Shown here: piece by piece, positions 10,092-18,898 of the stretch
Position numbering within the stretch: position 1 is the stretch's first letter
Layout: every line of letters starts with the position of its first letter
Program-made: the position numbers and the translations under genes
Assembly (NCBI GenBank): GCA_021203745.1
Contig: JAJQAP010000034.1
Coordinates: forward strand, 4,317-39,424
Reading direction: 5' to 3'
DNA from: Coprobacillus sp.
GTDB lineage: Bacteria > Bacillota_I > Bacilli_A > RFN20 > CAG-826
DNA length: 35,108 nucleotides
The notes under the pieces: generated by a model
Told to the model about the DNA's origin: nothing
Database searches by the model: none
What the model saw: only the letters and a program-made list of their open reading frames with translations

Positions 10092-11081
10092 CTAGAACTC
10101 CGCATCCTTAAAGCACTTATTCATCCCCCACCTCACCAGCAAGATGACTGGAGCCCCGATTAATGAGCAGAAGAGACCAAGTGTCGCAGGAGTATTAAGT
10201 CCTGATCCACCACTTTCTTGGTAAATCTCTAGTCCAATAGTCATCGTTCCGTATTGCCCTGAAGTCAGGAAATAAGGCTGTAAATAAACGTTAAACATAC
10301 TCATCATACCGAGAATGAAGAGTGTGGTAATAGTTGACCAAGTTAAAGGAATAATAATCCTTACAAACTCGACAATTCCAGGAGTGCCATCCATCTTGCA
10401 CTGCTCTAAAATATCACGAGGGATTCTCGCCATTCCAGAGGTTATTAAGATAACATCGTATCCAATTCCTGCCCAGACACAGAATATATAGACCATCCAC
10501 TGGGCACTAGAACCAGTAAAGAAGTTAGCGACATTATCCCCAAACAGATAATACCCTGGTCCATTGACGTTAAAGAATAGAGAATAGACAAGAGTTAAAG
10601 CAACAAGAGGAATAACACTAGGTAAATAGAATATCGCCTTAAAGAATCCCGCTGCCATAATCTTTTTAAAGATAAAGTAAGAGAAGATTAAAGCGATTGG
10701 TAGTGTCACAAAACAAGAGACCACGATATAACCTGCGGAGACTGCAAACATCCTCTGAGTGGATGACTCTCCAAAGGAGAGAAACAGCACTTTAAAGTTA
10801 TAGAATAGGTCATCCCATCCAACGAATTGTAATTTCCCTTGGACTGGTTTCTGGAAGGCTAAAAGAATGGAGTTAATGTTCACTCCTACCCACATAAGGA
10901 GAAACTGAGCCACAGGATAAGCAAGCATCACAATGACAAATATTGTGCTCTGCTTAATGACGTGACGACGATGTTTCTGCTTTGGAGTTAAGACTTTTTC
11001 TTCGGGTTCCCCTGTAACTTCTTCGGTAATCGTCGAGTCACTCGTTTCAATTCGTTGTACTTTTAATGCACCTGTTTTCAT
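10092..11081 (-). CDS. Sugar ABC transporter permease (MalF/UgpA type)
   Basis: EAA-like loop EQCKMDGTPGIVEFVRIIIPLTWSTI; TM pattern; adjacent to SBP and MalG-like gene. Confidence 0.92.
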   Translation of the reverse strand: MKTGALKVQRIETSDSTITEEVTGEPEEKVLTPKQKHRRHVIKQSTIFVIVMLAYPVAQFLLMWVGVNINSILLAFQKPVQGKLQFVGWDDLFYNFKVLFLSFGESSTQRMFAVSAGYIVVSCFVTLPIALIFSYFIFKKIMAAGFFKAIFYLPSVIPLVALTLVYSLFFNVNGPGYYLFGDNVANFFTGSSAQWMVYIFCVWAGIGYDVILITSGMARIPRDILEQCKMDGTPGIVEFVRIIIPLTWSTITTLFILGMMSMFNVYLQPYFLTSGQYGTMTIGLEIYQESGGSGLNTPATLGLFCSLIGAPVILLVRWGMNKCFKDAEF

Positions 11082-11105
11082 ATTACGTATTTATTTTTTT
11101 AGTTT

Positions 11106-12608
11106 TTATAAGCCTGCACTCATGCACCATCCTTGCCAACCAGCATTGGCATCAGCATACATCTTTGCCCCAACGGCAGCAGGAGCGGCACTTGCTTTAT
11201 CGTTAGCGTTATTAGATAGAGCCAAAGCATAGTAGTAATCGTTATTAACCCAAGGCATCACTTTATTAGAGGTCCACACAGTAATTGGATTTGTGGATGC
11301 TACTGTAAATGATGTAGATTGCGTTAATTTATCGTAGACACTCTTTGTGTAAGTATCGGTTTCTGTAAGTCCAGAGATATCGACATCGGAGTAGTCAAAG
11401 GCAAGGAAAGCACCTTCCGCTTTATCGACAAAGGTATAACAAGCATCATATGTTGCCATAAAGAGTAAGAAGTCTTTTGCCCCTTCCACGTTATAAGCGT
11501 TAGAAGGGATAATCATTGAATCACCATATCCAACAAGGTAATTGAATGGTCCTTCTTCTTTCGCATTTGGGGCAGTAGGAGTGTTCATAAAACCGATGTT
11601 AAATGGAATCTCTCCATCTTCAGCGACAGAGGATATCTCATATTTTGCCCATTGAGCGTATGGGATCATCGCTGCTCTTTGATTGACGAATTCAGATTGA
11701 GCACTCATAAGGTTATAACCTTGAGCTCCACTTGTGGAGTATTCAGGATGCTCAGCGATAAGGTCATACCATAAAGAGTAAGCTTCGATAAATTCTTTAT
11801 AATATGTATCAGGGTTATATAATTCATAACCATTATAGACGTTAGTTAAGGCATCTAAATCATTGGGGTCGTAGTTATTGACATCTTCTGGTCCGTAGTA
11901 GCGGCAGATAGCCTCTACTTTATCGACCCCCGCAAGTTGAGCCCACCACTCAAAGACAATATAGTCCCAGTAATATTGTCTATCAGTGCCTGACCAAGTA
12001 AAAGGTACGAGGACATTTCGATCATCATCGATGATGTTAGCATCGACAATTGTCTTACATAATTCCGTAAGTTCTTCATAGGTGGTTGGTACTTCCCAAC
12101 CATACTTTTCAAACATATCGATGTTATAGACAATACCACCACAACCTTGGGTATAGCAGACTTTGTAGTAATGCTCTTGCCCATCATCACCAGTGGTTCT
12201 TGAATATTCGAGGTTTTGTTCAAGGTTACGTTCTGCAAATGTCTTGCCAGTTCCCTCTACTTCTGTCTCATAGATATCATCGAGTGGTTCGAGCCACCCT
12301 TGAGCGGCATAAGCTTGCCAGTTAATATCATGGGACATATAGATATCATAATCTGACCCATGACTAACAGCGTCTTCAATACGATCGAGGATTGATTCAT
12401 CCGCTTCAGCGACCACTCTCACACCAGTTAATTCACTATACTGTTCAGCTAGTGATTCAATCCAAGCGGTTCCATATCCACCATCATAGACGCAGATATA
12501 AATAGCATCACTATCAGATCTTGAACTACCACATCCCGCAAGGACTGGGGTGGTAAGCGCAAAAACACACATAAGCGATGCTACTGATAAAATCTTGTTA
12601 AATTTCAT
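11106..12608 (-). CDS. Extracellular sugar-binding lipoprotein (ABC transporter SBP)
   Basis: Lipobox LAGC; family 1 SBP-like architecture; start of transporter operon. Confidence 0.9.
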   Translation of the reverse strand: MKFNKILSVASLMCVFALTTPVLAGCGSSRSDSDAIYICVYDGGYGTAWIESLAEQYSELTGVRVVAEADESILDRIEDAVSHGSDYDIYMSHDINWQAYAAQGWLEPLDDIYETEVEGTGKTFAERNLEQNLEYSRTTGDDGQEHYYKVCYTQGCGGIVYNIDMFEKYGWEVPTTYEELTELCKTIVDANIIDDDRNVLVPFTWSGTDRQYYWDYIVFEWWAQLAGVDKVEAICRYYGPEDVNNYDPNDLDALTNVYNGYELYNPDTYYKEFIEAYSLWYDLIAEHPEYSTSGAQGYNLMSAQSEFVNQRAAMIPYAQWAKYEISSVAEDGEIPFNIGFMNTPTAPNAKEEGPFNYLVGYGDSMIIPSNAYNVEGAKDFLLFMATYDACYTFVDKAEGAFLAFDYSDVDISGLTETDTYTKSVYDKLTQSTSFTVASTNPITVWTSNKVMPWVNNDYYYALALSNNANDKASAAPAAVGAKMYADANAGWQGWCMSAGL

Positions 12609-12644
12609 ATGATTAATCTCCTTTACTCAATAAAATTACTATTT

Positions 12645-12660
12645 AGGAAATCGTTTTCTT
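12645..12660. promoter_or_regulatory. LacI-family operator (AGGAAATCGTTTTCTT)
   Basis: Palindrome with central CG; upstream of SBP operon; matches sites at 246 and 12809. Confidence 0.75.
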
Positions 12661-12808
12661 AATAGTAGTATATTCTCTTAAAAAATAGACTTCAAATAAT
12701 TTTTGGGATTTTGTGGAAAATTATCAAGATTAGTAAAATAAATATTATTTTAGTAGACATTTAAATAAACGTATGGAAAAAGAAGAAAATAACAATTAAA
12801 ATAGAATT

Positions 12809-12824
12809 AAGAAATCGGTTTCCT
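12809..12824. promoter_or_regulatory. LacI-family operator (AAGAAATCGGTTTCCT)
   Basis: Palindrome with central CG; immediately upstream of the GH16 gene at 12841. Confidence 0.75.
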
Positions 12825-12840
12825 AGATGGAGGAATTGAT

Positions 12841-14319
12841 ATGAAAAAAGTAAATAAGAATATATGGTCACTCGCTTTAAGCGCCTTACTTTTATGTGGT
12901 TGTAGTGGTTCTTCTACCACTCAAAATAGTGTTATTGAATTTGGAGATACTGATTACTACAGCACTATTGAAGATAGGGTTTCCTTTAACTATAACGATG
13001 AGAGAAATATCGATGAACATTTTGAAGGTGGGATGGATGATTCTAAATGGTATGCCCTTGAAGGAGCGTGGCACAATACCGATAGTACCGCTCCCCATAA
13101 CGGAATGAAACATCGTAATCTCTACTATACAGAAACCCCAAGTGGAAGCACATATCTTGCAATAAAAGGTAAAGGTTATTACTATACGGGTGATGACTTT
13201 GAATACAATAAACCAGAAGGTGGATGTATTATCTCAAAAGATCATTTAGGTCCAGGAAGATATGAAATAGAAATGGCCGCTCTTCCACGCGAGGGAGCGG
13301 TATCAGCAATGTGGACATATTGCACCACGACAGGTAACGAAGCAACAAGTCAAAATGAAATAGATATAGAACTAGGTGGAACCACAAACGGCACACAATT
13401 TGAAAACCTCTGGTCCACCACTTGGACAAAACAATCTGTCAAAGATACAGATACCATTGATGTTACAGATTATCTCTACACTAATGATGGACAAATCCAT
13501 AAATACACTTTTGACTGGTATACAAATTACCAAGGAACTGGCGAAAAGAGAGTGGACTGGTTTATCGATGGAATCTTTATGGATTCCATAACTGGTAATG
13601 CTGTCCCTGAATACGACACTCCACTTTGGATTGGTGTGTGGTTCCCTCCTCTTTGGGCTGGTAACCCATCATTTGTGGAAGATTATATGGTCGTTAAGAG
13701 TGTTACTTACACCGCTTTTGAAAATAGACAATGGTACGATGAGTGTAAGGCTGGTGCGGGTTATAACAAAGTTGATCCCTCTAGTTTAGATTTCCAAACA
13801 ATCCCTTGGGAAACAGTTAGAGATGTCGAAAAACTTGGTAATTCCCATCTTGATAATCTCGAACAGGCTCCAAGAGATGGTTCCTATTATGGCTGGGCCG
13901 AAGAAAGCGCCTCAAAAGGCGAGGTCTCCCTTGTCGATGGAGAGTCCGATAAAGCAATTAAACTAACGGCCTCGGATAACACATCAGAGTCCATCCATGG
14001 AGAATATCTAAAACAAACAATCTCAAATGCTTTTGATGGATATAAATATCATTTAACAGGATCCGCAAAACTTGAAGACAGTGCAAGTTCTGGAAATATC
14101 GAGATAAGATTCTTAAATAAATCAGGCTCTTCAATATCTAATTCAAAAATTGATATACCAATTGAATCATATGAAGAATATCAAAAAATTGACATACAAT
14201 TAAGTGTGCCAACTGGTGCTAAGAGTCTAACGATAGGATTAACCGCTGAAGAGGGGTCAGTCATCTACGATGAGATGAGTCTTATATTTGAGGCTGGTGT
14301 TCCCAATATCTCAATTTAA
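12841..14319 (+). CDS. GH16-family lipoprotein, non-bulge (lichenase/XTH-like) active-site type, with C-terminal carbohydrate-binding-like domain
   Basis: Lipobox LCGC; catalytic motif NEIDIEL (E-x-D-x-E); HKYTFDWYTN...VDWFIDG; C-terminal jelly-roll-like region; RBS GGAGG. Confidence 0.82.
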   Translation: MKKVNKNIWSLALSALLLCGCSGSSTTQNSVIEFGDTDYYSTIEDRVSFNYNDERNIDEHFEGGMDDSKWYALEGAWHNTDSTAPHNGMKHRNLYYTETPSGSTYLAIKGKGYYYTGDDFEYNKPEGGCIISKDHLGPGRYEIEMAALPREGAVSAMWTYCTTTGNEATSQNEIDIELGGTTNGTQFENLWSTTWTKQSVKDTDTIDVTDYLYTNDGQIHKYTFDWYTNYQGTGEKRVDWFIDGIFMDSITGNAVPEYDTPLWIGVWFPPLWAGNPSFVEDYMVVKSVTYTAFENRQWYDECKAGAGYNKVDPSSLDFQTIPWETVRDVEKLGNSHLDNLEQAPRDGSYYGWAEESASKGEVSLVDGESDKAIKLTASDNTSESIHGEYLKQTISNAFDGYKYHLTGSAKLEDSASSGNIEIRFLNKSGSSISNSKIDIPIESYEEYQKIDIQLSVPTGAKSLTIGLTAEEGSVIYDEMSLIFEAGVPNISI

Positions 14320-15318
14320 TTTTATATTTTTCACTGTTTCTCCTGTAATAAGAGTTCCCTCAAGTTCTGTTACTTGGGGGACTTTTTGTCCGTTCATTAA
14401 AGCGATAAGATGATCCGCAAGGACTTTACCAATCCTTGAAGCGTCTTGTTTATAAGTCGTTAATGTTTTTGGGAGAAGATATCCAACATCGGTTCCATCA
14501 AATCCGGTTATGGATATATCTTCTGGGACTTTTTTTCCAAGGGCGTTTGCCGCTTTTATGGCCGCACAAGCGGTGTAATCGTCGGGGAACATGATACAAG
14601 TAACCTCAGGATGATTTAAGATAATCTCTTGGGTTATTTGATAGGCTTGATTAGTCCCGTAGTAGGGCATTGTTTTAAAAAGATACTTATTAAAAGACAA
14701 ACCATGTTTAGCTAATGAATCTTGATAACCTTTTAATCTATAATTTGCAACAAGGGTGTCATCTCCAAGTACTAGATATATATTCTTATGTCCCATATCG
14801 ATGACATAGTCCGTTAACTCTTCCATGGCTTTCACGCTGTTTGAGCGGACAGAGCAAGTATCCTCTCCATAATAGTCAAAGACAATTGTGGGGATATCGC
14901 TCTTTAGAAGGTCAAAAGTCATTTCATCGATGATAAAACCAAAGATTAAGACTCCACCGATATTTCGAGAACGGCAGTTCGCAAGATAAGACTCTTCTCT
15001 TCCTTTTATTGATTTATCCACAAATAAAAGATCATAACCATTTTTAATAATCTCATTTTGGAAGGCAACAAGGATTTTAGAAAAGAGAGGATGACCAAAA
15101 GGGGACTCTTCATTAGATAAAAATCCTAGTATTCCAATATTTCTCGATAATTTCGTGGAGAGTTGAGAAGCCACGCTATTAGGGTAAAAGTTATACTCTT
15201 CAATCGTCCTTAAAACCTTCTCACGGGTTTCCGCAGGAATTGAGGGGTAATTGTTGATTACCTTACTGACAGTGGAAGTCGATACACCACAAATTTTAGC
15301 AATGTCTTTAATGGTCAT
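14311..15318 (-). CDS. LacI-family transcriptional regulator
   Basis: N-terminal HTH MTIKDIAKICGVSTSTVSKVINNYPSIPAETREKV; periplasmic-binding-like ligand domain. Confidence 0.96.
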   Translation of the reverse strand: MTIKDIAKICGVSTSTVSKVINNYPSIPAETREKVLRTIEEYNFYPNSVASQLSTKLSRNIGILGFLSNEESPFGHPLFSKILVAFQNEIIKNGYDLLFVDKSIKGREESYLANCRSRNIGGVLIFGFIIDEMTFDLLKSDIPTIVFDYYGEDTCSVRSNSVKAMEELTDYVIDMGHKNIYLVLGDDTLVANYRLKGYQDSLAKHGLSFNKYLFKTMPYYGTNQAYQITQEIILNHPEVTCIMFPDDYTACAAIKAANALGKKVPEDISITGFDGTDVGYLLPKTLTTYKQDASRIGKVLADHLIALMNGQKVPQVTELEGTLITGETVKNIKLN

Positions 15319-15322
15319 AATC

Positions 15323-16627
15323 CTAAATCTCTAACGTCACTGTGTTCATTGAATGACTTCTAAGTTTTATAAGATAAAACTTATTAGATACCTTAACCTT
15401 TAGGAAACGAGAATTTCCTAAATTAAGGATTAAAATTATTATACACTTTTTCTTGCTATTGTAAAACGTGGCGATATTTAACTTTTTAAGGGAAAAAACA
15501 TCTAAAACCACTCTCTGGCAGTCACTTCCAATAAAGGAAGATATATGTTTAATCGCGTAATATGAGGGATTAATAACAATGTTGTTATTATCTTTATCAT
15601 ACATCAGTGGTGCTTCACAGAAATTACCGACATGATTAGGCCCACCATCGGTATCTAAAAGTATGTTCCAATCAAGGAAAATCGATGTTCCTGAATTTAG
15701 ATCTGTTATATAGGAGTTAAAATACCTTAGGGCGTCTTCATACTTCTTTTTTGGGGTTTTCGATAGTCCTTCTATACAACCTTCTGAAAACACAAGGGTC
15801 TTTTTAGGATATTTATCATGAACCTTTTTGACGTTTTCAAATTGAATATCGTCATACCAATGGAAGGTAACGTAGTTAAAGAGGTTATAGGTATTATATT
15901 TGGTAAAAGATTTGTCAACCCAAGTATAGAGATCATCTCTATTATGATCATATATCGCTAGGTCGACATGTTGACCATTTTGTTTCAATACGTTATATAA
16001 AATTTGCGCAAAATGGGCTTCTTCATCCACTTTATAAAGGCATGATTCCCAAGGGACTTTTGCTTCGGGTTCATTATTAATAGAAAGAAAGGAAAAATCG
16101 ATTCCTGACTCTTTCATACTTTTTAGGTATTTAGAGATGTATTGAGCGTGATTTTGATAGTATTGGGGAAGGAGTCTTCCACCCACTTTATTTTGGTTAG
16201 ATTTATAGATTGGGAGTGGGGACCAAATAGATCCCATCAATGTTAAAGGATGATATTCTTTTTCTACCCTTTTAATAAAACCAATTAAATCGTCTTCGTA
16301 TGGGTGGATATTAAAGTCTGAAAGGTCCACTTTTTTTGCATACGTATAATCATTTTTATTAAAATCACACGTTCCTATTGGGATTCGTGCGTATTTATAA
16401 TTTAGACCAGTTTCTGCGTAGATTAAATCGAGAAATGTTTTCTTTTGAGCTTCATCTAAAAGGTTGTAGTTATATAAAACGGCATTAGTAATAGCCCCTC
16501 CAAAACCAAGGATCTTTTGATCGAGTTTAGACACATCAATATTAAGAGCCTTTTTGCTCTTAGATGTTTTCTTTACTTTGCTTACAGCAAAGTATTTATT
16601 TTTCGTGCTGTATAGGTGAGTCATCAA
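15323..16627 (-). CDS. GH30-family glycosidase (beta-glucosidase / beta-1,6-glucanase-like), predicted cytoplasmic
   Basis: LGFGGAITNA; acid/base motif NNEPEA; nucleophile motif FSEGCIEG; no signal peptide. Confidence 0.85.
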   Translation of the reverse strand: MMTHLYSTKNKYFAVSKVKKTSKSKKALNIDVSKLDQKILGFGGAITNAVLYNYNLLDEAQKKTFLDLIYAETGLNYKYARIPIGTCDFNKNDYTYAKKVDLSDFNIHPYEDDLIGFIKRVEKEYHPLTLMGSIWSPLPIYKSNQNKVGGRLLPQYYQNHAQYISKYLKSMKESGIDFSFLSINNEPEAKVPWESCLYKVDEEAHFAQILYNVLKQNGQHVDLAIYDHNRDDLYTWVDKSFTKYNTYNLFNYVTFHWYDDIQFENVKKVHDKYPKKTLVFSEGCIEGLSKTPKKKYEDALRYFNSYITDLNSGTSIFLDWNILLDTDGGPNHVGNFCEAPLMYDKDNNNIVINPSYYAIKHISSFIGSDCQRVVLDVFSLKKLNIATFYNSKKKCIIILILNLGNSRFLKVKVSNKFYLIKLRSHSMNTVTLEI

Positions 16628-17462
16628 TTTCTTTTGCCAGTCCTTTTCGATAAACTTCTGGATATGATTTAGAGTTTATTGTTCGATCAAAGATATACAT
16701 GGAGTAAAGCATAAATACAGCGGTAGAAAACCCAAAATAAAACAGGGCGCACACTAAAACCACTATCGCTTGCCCAATAAAGTAAGGAATAAAGCTAAAA
16801 CAGAAAAATGGCACGAGCATGATTGCGGTGACCCCAATCACTCTTCCAAAGTCACCAATAATAAACCTTACCGAATTAGTAATAAGTTGGGTAAAGGTGG
16901 CGTTATAGAAAATCGATTGAGTTAAAGCTAGGGCGGTTACCATAAAAACGATAATAAAGATAACATACATTAAACCGATAATGATGACTTTCCAAACTGT
17001 TGACATGCTGGTGTTATAATCGAGCATTGCTCCAAAGATATTCATTAAAAAGTAAACGATTCCAAAGGTTAAAAAAGAGAGCGAGCATCCTTTCGCGTAT
17101 TTTCTTACTCCTTCAAAAAAGTCTTTTGTGACTGTCGAACCTTCATTATAAAAAGTCTTTTTAAAGAAGTTTAAACCCCCACCTATTCCAAGACCAAAGA
17201 CCACAATGAGAGGGATAGCCACTCCATAGACAATAAGGTAGATCCAAATCGAGGGATCAACATCGCTTAAAAAAGTATAGTAAGAAAAGATAAGCCAAAA
17301 GACTAAGGGAATTAAAAAGATAAACATATAAATAGAAACGATGACATAGTCCCAAAAACGCCACCTAAGGGTGTCTTTTAACTGTCCTCTTCGATTTATT
17401 GGAAGCGGTACATCAGTCGCGGCAAATGGTGCTCTTTTTTTTCTTGGCATCTTATTCTCCAA
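16596..17462 (-). CDS. YesL/DUF624-like integral membrane protein
   Basis: Multiple TM helices; GLGIGGGLNFFKKTFYNEGSTVTKDFFEGVRKYAKG resembles the YesL family; association with sugar ABC loci. Confidence 0.6.
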   Translation of the reverse strand: MENKMPRKKRAPFAATDVPLPINRRGQLKDTLRWRFWDYVIVSIYMFIFLIPLVFWLIFSYYTFLSDVDPSIWIYLIVYGVAIPLIVVFGLGIGGGLNFFKKTFYNEGSTVTKDFFEGVRKYAKGCSLSFLTFGIVYFLMNIFGAMLDYNTSMSTVWKVIIIGLMYVIFIIVFMVTALALTQSIFYNATFTQLITNSVRFIIGDFGRVIGVTAIMLVPFFCFSFIPYFIGQAIVVLVCALFYFGFSTAVFMLYSMYIFDRTINSKSYPEVYRKGLAKEIDDSPIQHEK

Positions 17463-18120
17463 ATCTATTTATTAAATAACCTAAAGCAATAAAGGCATTA
17501 TCGGTAACACTAGTTTCGATGTATGAGTGTATATTCTCACTAAAGAGGTTAATGATTAGATAATAAGAGTCCTCTTCTCCCTCATAGTCTAGCCAGTTAG
17601 TAAATCCTACGTATTCATTATACTCTTTGTCGTCTGGATCAAAAATCTTTATCCCATAATAGAGTCCATCATACTCAAAGTGCTTATAAGAGTTAAAATC
17701 TTTATCCACATTAGAGTAGTTAAAGAGATTCTCATCGTATCCAAGGAAGTTATCACCGACTAGCTCCGCTAAATCAGAAAGGTCATACTCTGGCATGATA
17801 AGTAAATCCGCATAAACCCCAAGAGATAGGTATATCTGGTAGAGGTTTGATTCGTTTTTTGGATAGTCGTATAAATCTACTTCTAAAACAGGGTCATCGG
17901 TTACCCCGCTATTCATATAATCATAGATATCACTAGCAATATCTTCTTTCACATCGTTAGCAATAACAAAGAGTGATATCTTTTCGTAGTCGTAGATTCT
18001 ATTTATTAGTTGAAAGGTATAATACCAAGCAACATAAACGAGGACGATAACGATAATTAAAGGAACCGTAAAATAGGTAAAGAAATTTCTGACTCCTCTT
18101 TTATTTAATCCTGAGTGCAT
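17452..18120 (-). CDS. Uncharacterised protein with one N-terminal TM helix and acidic extracytoplasmic domain
   Basis: TM YFTVPLIIVIVLVYVAWYYTF followed by an acidic, Tyr-rich domain; overlaps neighbours by 11-16 nt. Confidence 0.7.
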   Translation of the reverse strand: MHSGLNKRGVRNFFTYFTVPLIIVIVLVYVAWYYTFQLINRIYDYEKISLFVIANDVKEDIASDIYDYMNSGVTDDPVLEVDLYDYPKNESNLYQIYLSLGVYADLLIMPEYDLSDLAELVGDNFLGYDENLFNYSNVDKDFNSYKHFEYDGLYYGIKIFDPDDKEYNEYVGFTNWLDYEGEEDSYYLIINLFSENIHSYIETSVTDNAFIALGYLINRFGE

Positions 18121-18593
18121 TCTTGATACTCTCCTAAAAAGAAGTCTCGATAACTAACCTCGTATGTTTTACCCGCTTCCAAATCCACTTTAACATCCTT
18201 ATAGATATAGAAATGGATTTCATTCTCGTTATCGACAAATTTAAATGATAAGCAGTGGCATTCAAGCCTTTTCACTGTCTCTGTCTTTTCCCTTTCTTCT
18301 AAAAACACAAGTGTGAGTTTTTGATGTCCAACATTATTATAGTCGTAGATTATTTTTCGGTATCGTCTAATAGGGATAACAGAAGCATATATAATAAGCC
18401 AAAAGAAGAAGATATATAAGGCTGTTGCAATTGTAGAAAGTATCACATATAGAGTCTGTAATTCTCTTATCTGGAAATAGAGAATAAGAAAAATAATAAG
18501 ACCAAAAATAACACTTATGCCTATTAAAATATAAAGATTCTTATAGTTCTCTTTCTTTAGGTGTTTCGATAAATCATCATTAAGTATTTTCAT
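18105..18593 (-). CDS. Uncharacterised small membrane protein
   Basis: Two TM helices (LYILIGISVIFGLIIFLILYF; YVILSTIATALYIFFFWLIIYASV); translationally overlapping operon. Confidence 0.68.
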   Translation of the reverse strand: MKILNDDLSKHLKKENYKNLYILIGISVIFGLIIFLILYFQIRELQTLYVILSTIATALYIFFFWLIIYASVIPIRRYRKIIYDYNNVGHQKLTLVFLEEREKTETVKRLECHCLSFKFVDNENEIHFYIYKDVKVDLEAGKTYEVSYRDFFLGEYQECTQD

Positions 18594-18898
18594 GTTTTAT
18601 TTATTTTATCAAAGATAAAGGATTTTATAAATAAAAGTAAATAAAGGAACCTCAAGGTGCCTAATTTAATAGAGTTAATTATGGAAGATATTTTTAAATA
18701 CGTATAGACTGTCGCATCATTCTTTATAGATAATTTAAAAATATGAATGTTTGTCAAAATGAGGTAACCACTATTATGTTTCTTTTTTATCGTCTATGTA
18801 AGGATATTAGTCTCTAAAAGAGATAAAAATAAAATTACATAGTTATCTTTTTCTCTAAGTGTGGTAAGATACTATATTGAATTGAGGTACATAGTATT

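Noticed and set aside
12892-13789. Several 63-73-aa ORFs in other frames of the GH16 gene at 12841
   Set aside because: Shadow ORFs; no RBS or family signal
18647-18662. Imperfect palindrome GGAACCTCAAGGTGCC upstream of the membrane-protein operon
   Set aside because: Single occurrence with a mismatch; no second copy seen, so not supportable as an operator
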